From an uncultured Mycoplasmatota bacterium (GTDB lineage: Bacteria; Bacillota_I; Bacilli_A; RF39; UBA660): 6,964 nt of DNA. Below the pieces are notes generated by a model. The model searched no databases. It had not been told where the DNA came from and saw nothing but the letters and a program-made list of their open reading frames with translations. The DNA is taken from contig CAMUBM010000039.1 of assembly GCA_947087145.1 (NCBI GenBank), positions 1-6,964 on the forward strand, given 5' to 3'. A program made the translations under genes and the position numbers. Shown here in pieces: positions 1 to 6,673 of this stretch (position 1 is the stretch's first letter; each line of letters starts with the position of its first letter).

Positions 1-596
1 TAGTCTAAATATAGATTTAATGCACTTACAATGGCTAAGTTTTCTTCTGGAACATCTCCATCGTCTGCTAAATTTTTTATTTTTTGTACATCATAAGCCG
101 TGAACCCTATAAATATTAAAATGCAAATAATAGAAGTTATCATATCAAATGTTTCGTTTACAACAAAGATATTGACTATAAAACAAATGATTACTGCTAG
201 TAAGGCCATCATTAAATACGTTCCTATTTTGGTTAAGTCTAATTTGGTGAAATAACCAATTAAACCAAAAATCAGAAATATGACTGCTGCTAGTAAGAAA
301 ACATAAAGTATTGAAGTTAGTTTATAGATAACAAATACTGACGAAAATGTTAGTCCTGACACAAAACTATAGAGTAAAAAACAAATTCGTGCTGTATTTT
401 TTCCCATTGTTCTTACTTTAGCAGATAAGAATATGACCAAAACTAACTCTACAATACAAAGTATCCAATACATTGAGTTTTTAAAGATGTTTATGATCAT
501 TACTTCGTTGTGAGCAACAGCAAACCCTGTTAAAAACGTAACTAAAAGTCCTATAAACATCCAGATAAATGATTGACTCATTATTTTATTATTCAT
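1..596 (-). CDS. Bax inhibitor-1 (BI-1/YccA/YetJ) family membrane protein, 3' end outside window
   Basis: Partial gene: 198 codons are visible from ATG 596 to the window edge. I translated it by hand. About six hydrophobic segments are seen (roughly residues 10-28, 41-58, 71-91, 96-115, 125-146, 152-168). Family signatures are GLTFSSVF near 81-88, FTKLDLTKIG near 116-125, TAYDVQKIK at 166-174, and ALNLYLD at 192-198, which starts the last conserved helix. BI-1 proteins are integral membrane proteins linked to pH-sensitive calcium leak. The two aspartates known as the pH sensor in the B. subtilis homologue YetJ plausibly correspond to D169 and D198 here; that alignment is by eye. Only the final helix should be missing. 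The start is fixed by AAGGAGG (606-612) 9 nt upstream. The gene lies 65 nt after ychF and has its own promoter, so it is probably an independent unit. Confidence 0.88.
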   Translation of the reverse strand, partial: MNNKIMSQSFIWMFIGLLVTFLTGFAVAHNEVMIINIFKNSMYWILCIVELVLVIFLSAKVRTMGKNTARICFLLYSFVSGLTFSSVFVIYKLTSILYVFLLAAVIFLIFGLIGYFTKLDLTKIGTYLMMALLAVIICFIVNIFVVNETFDMITSIICILIFIGFTAYDVQKIKNLADDGDVPEENLAIVSALNLYLD

Positions 597-628
597 TTTT
601 TATTTCCTCCTTAATAAGTTATATGCTT

Positions 629-656
629 ATTATATCATTATTTTTGTTTTTATAAA
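629..656 (-). promoter_or_regulatory. Sigma-A-type extended -10 promoter for the BI-1 family gene
   Basis: On the minus strand a perfect TATAAT (629-634) is preceded by TG one base upstream, giving an extended -10 (TGATATAAT). A -35 candidate TTTATA (651-656, 4 of 6 consensus bases) lies 16 nt further up. The expected start near 622 gives a leader of about 25 nt that includes the AAGGAGG site. A 6-bp inverted repeat AATAAG/CTTATT (613-618 and 626-631) overlaps the start region and could be an operator or a short leader hairpin. No hairpin plus T-tract separates it from ychF, so read-through from the operon is also possible. Confidence 0.65.
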
Positions 657-661
657 TTGTT

Positions 662-1762
662 TTATACATTAAAACGAAAGTAAACAATATCTCCATCTTG
701 CATAATGTATTCTTTTCCTTCTAAGTTTAACTTCCCTGCTTCTTGAACTTTACGTTCGTCTTTTAATTCTTCTAAATCATTAAATTTCATAATTTCTGCT
801 TTGATGAACCCTCTTTCGATATCGCTATGAATTAAGCCAGCACATTTTTTGGCAGTAGTTCCTTTTTTAAAGGTCCATGCTCGTACTTCGTCTTTCCCAA
901 CCGTAAAGAATGTTTGTAATCCTAATAGTTCATAAGTAGCAAAGATTAATTTATCAAGCCCACTACTTGAAATACCCAAGTCTTGCAAGAATGCTTTCTT
1001 ATCACTTTCTTCTAATTCGGCTAGTTCAGATTCTATTTTAGCACACATAACAATCACACTTGCGTTTTCTTTACCAGCATATTCAAAGACCTTTTTAGTG
1101 TACTCATTTTCTCCAAGTACAATGTCGTCTTCTAGAACGTTTGCTACATAAATGATTGGCTTTAAGGTAATAAAGTTGAAAGGTTTTAGTAGGAGTAACT
1201 CATCTTCATCAAAAGAAATAAGTCGTAGTGCTTGGTTGTTCAATAAGGCTTCTTTTGCTTTTTTTAGAGTCTCTACTTCTTTTAGTGCTTCTTTGTCTTT
1301 TGTTGTTTCTGCTTTTTTAGCAATTTTGTCAATTCGATTTTCAATAATTTCTAAGTCTGCTAATATCAATTCTAGATTAATAATTTCTATATCTCTTATA
1401 GGATCGACGTTTCCTTCGACATGAATGATATTTTCGTCTTTGAAACAACGAACGACTTCTACAATGGCATCGACTTCCCGGATGTGTGATAAGAATTTGT
1501 TTCCAAGTCCTTCTCCTTTTGATGCCCCTTTCACAAGTCCCGCAATGTCTGTAAATTCAAATGTTGTAGGAACTAAACTGTTTGGAACGTACATATTTTC
1601 TAAAAATTCTAGACGCTTATCTGGAACAGTCACTACACCGACATTTGGATCAATGGTTGCAAATGGATAGTTGGCTGCTAAGATATTTTTTTTGGTAATG
1701 GCATTAAATAGAGTAGACTTCCCGACATTGGGTAGTCCTACTATTCCTGCTTTTAGAGACAT
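662..1762 (-). CDS. ychF: YchF/OLA1 family ribosome-binding ATPase (Obg-related)
   Basis: Full-length member at 366 residues, the usual length. The P-loop GLPNVGKST is at 9-17, the G2 region NYPFATIDPN at 31-40, and G3 DIAGLVKGAS at 72-81. At the G4 position it has NVLEDD (208-213) instead of NKxD; this NxxE form is the known reason YchF prefers ATP over GTP. G5 is CAKIE at 240-244. A helical insert spans about 130-175, and the C-terminal TGS-like domain runs from LQTFFTVGKDEVRAWT (282) to DGDIVYFRFNV at the end. YchF binds the 70S/50S ribosome and is tied to translation quality and stress responses. ATG 1762 has GAGGTG (1771-1776) 8 nt upstream. The gene is last in the operon, 17 nt after the AbgT-family stop. 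YchF closes this block in many Bacilli, which supports the call. Confidence 0.98.
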   Translation of the reverse strand: MSLKAGIVGLPNVGKSTLFNAITKKNILAANYPFATIDPNVGVVTVPDKRLEFLENMYVPNSLVPTTFEFTDIAGLVKGASKGEGLGNKFLSHIREVDAIVEVVRCFKDENIIHVEGNVDPIRDIEIINLELILADLEIIENRIDKIAKKAETTKDKEALKEVETLKKAKEALLNNQALRLISFDEDELLLLKPFNFITLKPIIYVANVLEDDIVLGENEYTKKVFEYAGKENASVIVMCAKIESELAELEESDKKAFLQDLGISSSGLDKLIFATYELLGLQTFFTVGKDEVRAWTFKKGTTAKKCAGLIHSDIERGFIKAEIMKFNDLEELKDERKVQEAGKLNLEGKEYIMQDGDIVYFRFNV

Positions 1763-1779
1763 AATTTTTTCACCTCATT

Positions 1780-3324
1780 TTATAGCGTTGGAAAGACTCC
1801 AACCCCTATTGGAAGTCCTACTATATACCAGACGATTACAATTGTCAATAATAGGGTAAATGTGGCAATTGCAAAAGGTAATTGGTATTTGATTGCTTTT
1901 AGAATGTGAATGGTTTCTTTCTTTTGGTTGTATTTTTCAAGAAGGGCCAAATAAATAACGAAATAGGCAAATAATGGAGTAAGTCCTAGGCTAGCAGATT
2001 CTCCAAAACGAAATATCATTTGGGTAAATTCTGGGGAAAGTCCTGCTTCCATAAAAATAGGAAGGGCAACAGCAGAGATAATTTGCCATCTTGCTAAGGA
2101 AGAGGGAACAAAAAGTGTTGCAACAGCACTCACAAAAAACAACAGAACAATGAGTGGAATAGCCGTAAAGGTTGTATTGTTTAAAAGACTAGTTAGGGCT
2201 GTTACAATGACAGAGCCTATATTGGTATATTTGAAAACATTAATTAAGATGGAAGCAAAGAAAATGGTAACAATAACTTGTCCGATACCATCTAGGGAAT
2301 GCCCTAAGTTTTCACAAAGTTCACGGTGATTTTTTATCGTTCCTGCTCCCATTCCATAAAACATTCCAACAAGTACCATTCCAAAGGTAACAATAAATAC
2401 AAAGCCTTTGTTAAAGAATGAGTTATAACTAAATAGTTTGTCAATGTAAAATACTTGGCTTTGGTCTAGGAAATTTCCTGAAAAAGGAAGTCCTGGAATG
2501 ATATTATAGATAAATATGAACATGTATACCATAAATGCTAGAAAGGCTAAAGCAAGACCTTTTTTCTCTTTTTTTCCTAAAAACACTTCTTCTTCTACTT
2601 CGGAGGTAGGTATTTCGTATTTGTCTACTTTATAGATAATATATCTTTCCGTAATTTGGGTAATTAAATAGGCTAAAGCAAGACTGACTACAAGCATAAT
2701 AAATACAAAGCCAGTGGTCTTCATTGTATAATTTGGGTCTACAATATTCGCTGCCAAAGTACTAAGTGATAGTAAGGAAGAGTCCATACTTGTAAATATT
2801 ACATTGATCCCATAACCACAAGTTAAACCTGCAAAAGAGGCAATTATTCCAATTGCGGGATTTCTTTTTCCTACTTCAAAAAGAATAGCACTAATCGGTA
2901 GAAGGATAATAAAGGATAAATCTCCAATCACTCCTAGGAAAATACTAATGAGTACTAAAATAAAAGTAACGTTTATTTTTTTTGCGTTTTTAGTTAGTAT
3001 TGTAAATATTACTTTTAAAAATTCACTTTTTTGCATAACTCCTATTCCAATTAGGACAATTATTAAACTACTTAAAGGAACAAAAGAAACAAAGTTTGCT
3101 ATGGTAGTTGTAAAAATGTATTTTAAGCCGCTTAAGCTGAATAGTGAGGAAACTTCTGCAATATACGTATTGTATTCTAAAGAAGTGGTACTAATGGTTT
3201 TTGAGGTGGCTTGTACACCTATAAGAGCAAGAATTCCACTTAGTACAATGGTTCCTCCAATCATAAGTAAAATGGCCATAATTGGATGTAAAGTTATTTT
3301 TTCTTTTAATTTATTTACATTCAT
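1780..3324 (-). CDS. AbgT-family transporter (p-aminobenzoyl-glutamate / antimetabolite efflux family)
   Basis: A polytopic protein of 514 residues from ATG 3324, close to MtrF and YdaH in length. Family signatures (this numbering): GDLSFIILLP near 134-143, then FAGLTCGYGINVIF and SMDSSLL near 164-184, and a C-terminal SSLARW near 408-413 followed by FRFGESAS and LTPLFAYF near 438-455. AbgT proteins are 9-helix dimeric carriers; E. coli AbgT imports p-aminobenzoyl-glutamate, while MtrF and YdaH export sulfonamides. Conserved aspartate (D181), tryptophan (W413) and arginine (R439) are present. The motif usually read R-x-x-D is R-F-G-E here, a conservative change. Substrate cannot be told. It overlaps the DUF951 gene by 14 nt and ends 17 nt before ychF. 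A GTG at 3333 would add three residues but lies inside the ribosome binding site, so ATG 3324 is preferred. Confidence 0.9.
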   Translation of the reverse strand: MNVNKLKEKITLHPIMAILLMIGGTIVLSGILALIGVQATSKTISTTSLEYNTYIAEVSSLFSLSGLKYIFTTTIANFVSFVPLSSLIIVLIGIGVMQKSEFLKVIFTILTKNAKKINVTFILVLISIFLGVIGDLSFIILLPISAILFEVGKRNPAIGIIASFAGLTCGYGINVIFTSMDSSLLSLSTLAANIVDPNYTMKTTGFVFIMLVVSLALAYLITQITERYIIYKVDKYEIPTSEVEEEVFLGKKEKKGLALAFLAFMVYMFIFIYNIIPGLPFSGNFLDQSQVFYIDKLFSYNSFFNKGFVFIVTFGMVLVGMFYGMGAGTIKNHRELCENLGHSLDGIGQVIVTIFFASILINVFKYTNIGSVIVTALTSLLNNTTFTAIPLIVLLFFVSAVATLFVPSSLARWQIISAVALPIFMEAGLSPEFTQMIFRFGESASLGLTPLFAYFVIYLALLEKYNQKKETIHILKAIKYQLPFAIATFTLLLTIVIVWYIVGLPIGVGVFPTL

Positions 3325-3511
3325 TTTTTTCACCTATCACTTTTTTTAATTTTTTTTCAAACTCCATGCGATCCATCATAATTTCTCTTCCACAATGGAC
3401 ACATTTAATTTTAATATCTACCCCCATGCGAGTGATTTTCCATTCATTGGTTCCACAAGCATGTGGTTTTTTCATTATTACGTAATCATTTAAATTAAAT
3501 TTTTTGTTCAT
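3311..3511 (-). CDS. DUF951 family small protein (YyzM-like)
   Basis: A 66-residue protein starting at ATG 3511 with GAGGTG (3516-3521) just upstream; a TTG at 3523 would place the start on top of that site and is rejected. It has the DUF951 pattern: NLNDYVIMKKPHACG (6-20), W24, the segment ITRMGVDIKIKCVHCGRE (26-43), then a basic helix FEKKLKKV. Cys19, Cys37 and Cys40 could form part of a metal site or small beta-barrel; that is inference. The family has no firm function but is regularly found beside ychF and parB in Bacilli, as here. The gene overlaps the MscS gene by 17 nt and the AbgT gene by 14 nt, so it is embedded in a coupled operon. Confidence 0.92.
   Translation of the reverse strand: MNKKFNLNDYVIMKKPHACGTNEWKITRMGVDIKIKCVHCGREIMMDRMEFEKKLKKVIGEKNECK
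3331..3335 (-). promoter_or_regulatory. Ribosome binding site that decides the AbgT-family start
   Basis: AGGTG sits 6 nt before ATG 3324. The in-frame GTG at 3333-3331 is part of this site, so it is unlikely to be the initiation codon. The site lies inside the last codons of the DUF951 gene, which fits translational coupling. Confidence 0.6.
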
Positions 3512-4319
3512 GATGCACCTCAATTTGCGGATACGGAATTTTTATTTTCTCTTTTTCATAGATGGTTTTAATAATTTTTAAAGCGTCCCTTTTTATTTGC
3601 CATTGGTTGTCTTGTGGACAAAGAATGCTAATTGAGTAATTGACGCAACTATCGCTTAGAGAAGAAATTCCTAAATATTTTGAGTCTTTTTTAACCCCTT
3701 CTATTTTTAGAATTTCGGTCATGATTTTTTCGATTGTTTTTTCTACTTTCGTTGTTTTTTCTTCATAAGCGGTTGGTATATCTATCACAATATTGGCTGG
3801 CTTTTGACTAATGTTTATTATGGCATCAATGTTACGATTGGCAACTACTAAAACTTCTCCATTGTGTTTTTTTATTTTTGTCGTTTTGAGTCCCATGTCT
3901 ATTACTTCTCCTGTGAAATCATTGAATGTTACGATATCACCAACAACAAAGTAATTGTCCATAATAATCGTAATTCCACTTATAAAGTCTTTGATGGTAT
4001 CTTGTAGGGCTAGTCCTAGTACGGCTCCTACTACTCCAAAACTTGCGATTAATGCTTTGGTATCTACTCCATAGAGTCCTAAAATAAATAAAACAGCAAG
4101 AATAAAGACCGCATATTTAAATATGTTGGAAATAAGATTAACAATGGTTTTTCTTTTCTTTCTTTCGTAAGCATCTTTGCCTTTTATTATAATTTTTTCA
4201 ATTAATTTTGTTCCTAAGCGATAAACTATGATAGAAACTAAAATAATGATAGCAAGTCCATACACTTCTTTTTTGGCTAAGAAAGATAAAATACTTTCCG
4301 CTATATTCAATCTAATCAC
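3495..4319 (-). CDS. Small-conductance mechanosensitive channel, MscS family (YkuT-like)
   Basis: A 274-residue protein with the minimal MscS layout: TM1 about 19-37, TM2 about 62-84, and the Gly/Ala-rich pore helix TM3 about 88-120 (SFGVVGAVLGLALQDTIKDF). The beta domain follows (VGDIVTFNDFTGEVIDMGL at 126-144, then NGEVLVVANRNI at 153-164) and an alpha/beta C-terminal domain ends in IPYPQIEVH. The length is close to E. coli MscS (286). Such channels open under membrane tension and release solutes on hypo-osmotic shock. The GTG start overlaps the parB stop by 8 nt (GTGATTAG). TTG 4310 preceded by GGGTGAT is an alternative start three codons later. An MscS gene between parB and DUF951/ychF also occurs in staphylococci, which supports orthologous context. 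Confidence 0.94.
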   Translation of the reverse strand: MIRLNIAESILSFLAKKEVYGLAIIILVSIIVYRLGTKLIEKIIIKGKDAYERKKRKTIVNLISNIFKYAVFILAVLFILGLYGVDTKALIASFGVVGAVLGLALQDTIKDFISGITIIMDNYFVVGDIVTFNDFTGEVIDMGLKTTKIKKHNGEVLVVANRNIDAIINISQKPANIVIDIPTAYEEKTTKVEKTIEKIMTEILKIEGVKKDSKYLGISSLSDSCVNYSISILCPQDNQWQIKRDALKIIKTIYEKEKIKIPYPQIEVHHEQKI

Positions 4320-5202
4320 CCACGATTTCTATTCCTAATATTTCTAATATTCTTTCTAAGTCTCTTTCTCGATCAAAGGGAATTTCAATTTTTCCGTCTT
4401 TGATTTTTACTTTGGTTCCAATTTTTTCACGCATGATATTTTCATAGATGGTGTAATGTCTATTTTTTTCTGGTTCTTTACGTGTGATTTTATTGTTTTT
4501 TGGCATATTTTCTTCTGCAATTAAGTGTTCTAGTTCTCGAACACTTAAGTTGTTCTCCAGTACACGATCTGCAAGAGTATTCACTAAATTTTCGTCGCTA
4601 ATTTTACTTAAGGCTCTCGCATGTCCCATGGTTAGTTTGTTTTTTTCTACTAATGTTTTGGTTGCAGTAGGTAGTTTAAGTAATCCTAGCATGTTGGTCA
4701 CATGACTACGACTTTTTCCAAAACGAGTCGCAAATTCTTCTTGTGTTAATTTGCCAAGTTCAATGATATTTAAATAAGCTTGTGCTTCATCAATCGGATT
4801 TAAATCTTCTCTTTGGATATTTTCGATTAAAGCAATTTCCATCATTTCTTGGTCATTGAATTCCTTAATGATGGCAGGAATTGTTTCTAATCCAGCGAGT
4901 CTTGCTGCTTTGGTACGGCGTTCCCCAGCAATTAGATAATAACCTTTGATATTTTTCTTAACTATAATAGGTTGAACTATTCCGTATTCTTTGATACTTT
5001 CAGCAAGTTCTTGTAACGATTCTTCATTAAATGTTTTTCTTGGTTGGTAAGGGTTACTTTGAATTTCTTCTAAGGGAATTTCTATAATATCATTTGCTTT
5101 GGCAGAAGATATAACTTCTCGTTCAAAGTTGTCAAAGTTAATCACTTCGTTTGAAAATAATTGTTCTAGTCCTTTTCCTAATGCTTTTCTTTTAGTTTCC
5201 AT
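4312..5202 (-). CDS. parB: Chromosome-partitioning protein ParB/Spo0J (parS-binding CTPase)
   Basis: A 296-residue ParB of chromosomal type. The basic N-terminal KALGKGLEQLF (6-16) is the ParA-contacting peptide. The ParB/Srx CTP-binding domain carries NPYQPR (50-55), GIVQPI (74-79), GERRTKAA (93-100) and ENIQREDLNPIDEA (127-140). The parS-reading helix-turn-helix lies at about 152-172 (TQEEFATRFGKSRSHVTNML). A charged linker precedes the C-terminal dimerisation domain (about 248-296). ParB loads at parS, spreads as a clamp, stimulates ParA and recruits SMC to the origin. ATG 5202 overlaps the parA end by 11 nt, with AAGGAAGTGAT as ribosome binding site inside parA. No canonical parS site was found in the window. 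The linker region contains a perfect 10-bp inverted repeat at DNA level. Confidence 0.97.
   Translation of the reverse strand: METKRKALGKGLEQLFSNEVINFDNFEREVISSAKANDIIEIPLEEIQSNPYQPRKTFNEESLQELAESIKEYGIVQPIIVKKNIKGYYLIAGERRTKAARLAGLETIPAIIKEFNDQEMMEIALIENIQREDLNPIDEAQAYLNIIELGKLTQEEFATRFGKSRSHVTNMLGLLKLPTATKTLVEKNKLTMGHARALSKISDENLVNTLADRVLENNLSVRELEHLIAEENMPKNNKITRKEPEKNRHYTIYENIMREKIGTKVKIKDGKIEIPFDRERDLERILEILGIEIVGD
4521..4548. repeat. Perfect 10-bp inverted repeat inside parB
   Basis: Arms TTAAGTGTTC (4521-4530) and GAACACTTAA (4539-4548) are exact reverse complements around an 8-nt loop. They fall in codons about 218-228 of parB (LSVRELEHLIA). The mRNA would form a 10-bp stem; the DNA could be a dyad protein site. 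It does not match the parS consensus, and no T-tract follows on either strand. Confidence 0.8.
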
Positions 5203-5977
5203 TTCGACTAATCACTTCCTTTGCTAAATTGGCGTAAGCAAGTGTGGCACGACAAGTTGGGTCATAGGCATTTATTGGTTTGCCATGACTGGGTGCTTCT
5301 ACTAATCTTACGAGTCTTGGAATTATGGTATTAAATACTTTATTTTTAAAACATTTTCTTACTTCTTCTATGACTTCTAATCCAATATTTGTTCTTCCAT
5401 CTAACATGGTTAAAAGAACACCTTCAATTCTCAAGTCAGGGTTCATATTAGATTGTACTAAAATAATAGAGTTTAAAAGTTGGGTGATTCCTTCTAGAGC
5501 ATAGTATTCACATTGTACAGGAATAATCACTGAGTCACTTGCTACTAAAGCATTCATGGTGGATATTCCTAAAGATGGTTGGCAATCAATGATAATGTAA
5601 TCGTAATTGTCTTTGATTTCTTCTAGTTTTGTTCTTAGTTGTTCGTTTTGATGAAATGTAGTGTCTTCTAACATTTTTTTAACAAACTCTACATCTACTC
5701 CAGCTAAGTTGATTGTGGAAGGAATAACAGATAAATTCTTAAATTTCGTTTTGATAATTGCCTTTTTCACTTCACAATTCCCTGTTATTACATCGTAAAT
5801 ATCGCTATCAAAGTCATTGGTGTTTAAACCAAGTCCACTAGAAGCATTTCCTTGGGAGTCTAAATCAATTAAAAGTGTTTTTTTTCCTTCGGCTCCTAAA
5901 GCAGCTGCTAAGTTAATACTTGTAGTTGTTTTTCCAACGCCTCCTTTTTGATTTACTAATGAAATAACTTTTGCCAT
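5192..5977 (-). CDS. parA: Chromosome-partitioning ATPase ParA/Soj
   Basis: A 261-residue ParA-family ATPase without an N-terminal DNA-binding extension, hence Soj-like. The deviant Walker A KGGVGKTT (11-18) has the signature lysine K11 and catalytic-site K16. DLDSQGNAS (38-46) is the A' motif. Walker B is YIIIDCQPSLG (127-137), with Gln where Pro is more usual in DCPPS. The conserved C-terminal EAPSHGKPI is at 227-235. ATP-bound ParA dimers coat DNA and are removed by ParB, moving origins apart; in B. subtilis, Soj also regulates DnaA. ATG 5977 has AAGGTGGAG (5982-5990) as ribosome binding site. A 55-nt gap separates it from the upstream 162-residue gene, and a weak promoter candidate lies there. 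parA is the first gene of the tightly packed operon. Confidence 0.98.
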   Translation of the reverse strand: MAKVISLVNQKGGVGKTTTSINLAAALGAEGKKTLLIDLDSQGNASSGLGLNTNDFDSDIYDVITGNCEVKKAIIKTKFKNLSVIPSTINLAGVDVEFVKKMLEDTTFHQNEQLRTKLEEIKDNYDYIIIDCQPSLGISTMNALVASDSVIIPVQCEYYALEGITQLLNSIILVQSNMNPDLRIEGVLLTMLDGRTNIGLEVIEEVRKCFKNKVFNTIIPRLVRLVEAPSHGKPINAYDPTCRATLAYANLAKEVISRNGN

Positions 5978-6014
5978 AATACTCCACCTTTTTCAAATTT
6001 TAGTCACTATAAGT

Positions 6015-6043
6015 ATTCTAACACAATAATCATTATTTGTCTT
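6015..6043 (-). promoter_or_regulatory. Weak promoter candidate for the parA operon
   Basis: On the minus strand AAGACA (6038-6043) and TAGAAT (6015-6020) are 17 nt apart, matching 4 of 6 and 5 of 6 consensus bases. The -35 lies inside the last codons of the upstream gene. The predicted start near 6008 gives a leader of about 30 nt. No terminator precedes it, so parA may equally be read through from upstream. Confidence 0.3.
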
Positions 6044-6521
6044 TATTTTCTTCTTCTACAATGGAGAGAATATTTTTTATTTCTATTGCAGAAAACGTTT
6101 GGCATTTTTTTAGTATTTTTTCTATTTCTTTACTCGTATCGCAGTAAAAAAGCGCCGCAATGAGTAAAAGTTTGGGAGTTTCTTTCTGATTTTTATAGGA
6201 ATAGGGACAATAAATTTCCCAGTAGCCAGGCATAAGTAATTCATGGTATTTTTCTACGTCTCGGTAACTTAAATTTATATAGAACTTTTTGGAATTTTTG
6301 AATAGATGTTTTGTATCTTTTACGATAATTTTTAGAGTATATTCTGTGTTGATTAATAAAACAAATTCTAAAAAAATGTCTTCATTTTCTATTTTGTTAC
6401 TTTCTTCTTCTATAGTATTTTCTAGTCCAAAAAAATTTAATATCATTTTGTCTAGTTTTCTTCGATAATTCCTATCTTGAAATATTTCTATAAATTCTTT
6501 TTTGGTTATTCTTTTTTTCAT
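6033..6521 (-). CDS. Unrecognised 162-residue protein upstream of parA
   Basis: I do not recognise this family. ATG 6521 has a clear AAGGAGA (6531-6537) 9 nt upstream, and the frame is open to TAA 6033, so it is very likely expressed. It looks cytosolic: no signal peptide and no long membrane segment; the longest hydrophobic run is LLLIAALFY at 118-126. It is rich in Lys, Glu and Ile. Visible parts are a basic N-terminal helix (1-30), an acidic stretch (37-49), alternating strands FLEFVLLI and YTLKIIV (50-67), an aromatic middle (YINLSYRDVEKYHELLMPGYWEIYCPY, in two halves at about 81-107), and a C-terminal helical part from 114. Noc or rsmG often sits beside soj in Bacilli; it lacks a ParB-like motif or SAM motif, so it is neither. 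A faint likeness to Rpn/PD-(D/E)XK proteins could not be backed by catalytic residues. Confidence 0.75.
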   Translation of the reverse strand: MKKRITKKEFIEIFQDRNYRRKLDKMILNFFGLENTIEEESNKIENEDIFLEFVLLINTEYTLKIIVKDTKHLFKNSKKFYINLSYRDVEKYHELLMPGYWEIYCPYSYKNQKETPKLLLIAALFYCDTSKEIEKILKKCQTFSAIEIKNILSIVEEENKDK

Positions 6522-6577
6522 GTTGTCTTTTCTCCTTACCTTTACTTTTATGAAAAAATAGTTTATTCTTAATTTAA

Positions 6578-6608
6578 GCGAGTGCTATAAAGGTAGTGCT
6601 TGCCATAA
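6578..6608 (+). repeat. Left arm of imperfect ~30-nt inverted repeat
   Basis: This arm reads GCGAG, TGCTATA, a divergent middle, then TTGCCAT and A two bases later. The reverse complement of 6776-6805 contains the same blocks in the same order, about 24 matching positions of 31 with one 1-nt and one 2-nt gap. The blocks are not low-complexity for this AT-rich DNA. In a minus-strand RNA covering both, the arms would form a long-range stem enclosing the 23-codon gene. Confidence 0.6.
6583..6591 (+). promoter_or_regulatory. Plus-strand extended -10 promoter candidate
   Basis: TGCTATAAA is an extended -10 (TG, one base, then TATAAA at 6586-6591). The -35 region is poor (TTTATT at 6562-6567, 18-nt spacer), as is common for extended -10 promoters. 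It points at the hairpin terminator 25 nt further on. The same TGCTATA core recurs in the minus-strand promoter region on the other side of the small peptide gene. Confidence 0.35.
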
Positions 6609-6643
6609 TTGACTGCACCTTCCTCCAAAGGATGGTGTTTTTT
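6598..6643 (+). ncRNA. Putative short plus-strand RNA, convergent with the small peptide gene
   Basis: Inferred from an extended -10 (6583-6591) and a hairpin with six Ts (6616-6643). Initiation about 7 nt after the -10 gives an RNA near 46 nt. No start codon with a usable ribosome binding site lies in it. Its terminator stem and loop carry CCUCCAAA (6623-6629 plus the base before), complementary over eight bases to UUUGGAGG at the ribosome binding site of the hydrophobic peptide at 6674-6745. That could let it act in trans as a translational inhibitor. Expression is not shown by the sequence; the hairpin might instead block antisense transcription. Confidence 0.28.
6616..6643 (+). terminator. 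Intrinsic terminator on the plus strand
   Basis: CACC (6616-6619) pairs with GGTG (6634-6637), then a T·T mismatch, then TCCT (6621-6624) pairs with AGGA (6629-6632), with loop CCAA. Six Ts follow at 6638-6643. The reverse strand has an A-tract before the stem and no T-tract after it, so the element is directional. No plus-strand protein gene ends here, which is why a short RNA is suspected. Confidence 0.55.
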
Positions 6644-6673
6644 AAACCTTCCACCAAAACCCCTAGTAAAAAA

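Noticed and set aside
1152..1859. Plus-strand open frames opposite ychF
   Set aside because: They are shadows of the ychF coding strand, with Ser/Phe-rich composition and no ribosome binding sites.
2948..3485. Plus-strand open frames opposite the AbgT and DUF951 genes
   Set aside because: They are antisense shadows of recognised genes and contain no family motif.
4476..4488. TTTACGTGTGAT as a possible parS site
   Set aside because: Only the ACGTG core agrees with the Firmicutes parS palindrome and the flanks do not mirror each other. No better parS was found in the window.
4484..4705. Plus-strand 73-codon frame opposite parB
   Set aside because: The parB reading on the other strand is unambiguous, and this frame has no start signals.
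6574..6606. 10-codon minus-strand ORF (MASTTFIALA) preceded by GGAGGAAGGTG
   Set aside because: The ribosome binding sequence is held in the 6616-6637 hairpin and the codons coincide with the left repeat arm, which explains the sequence better. A leader peptide cannot be excluded.
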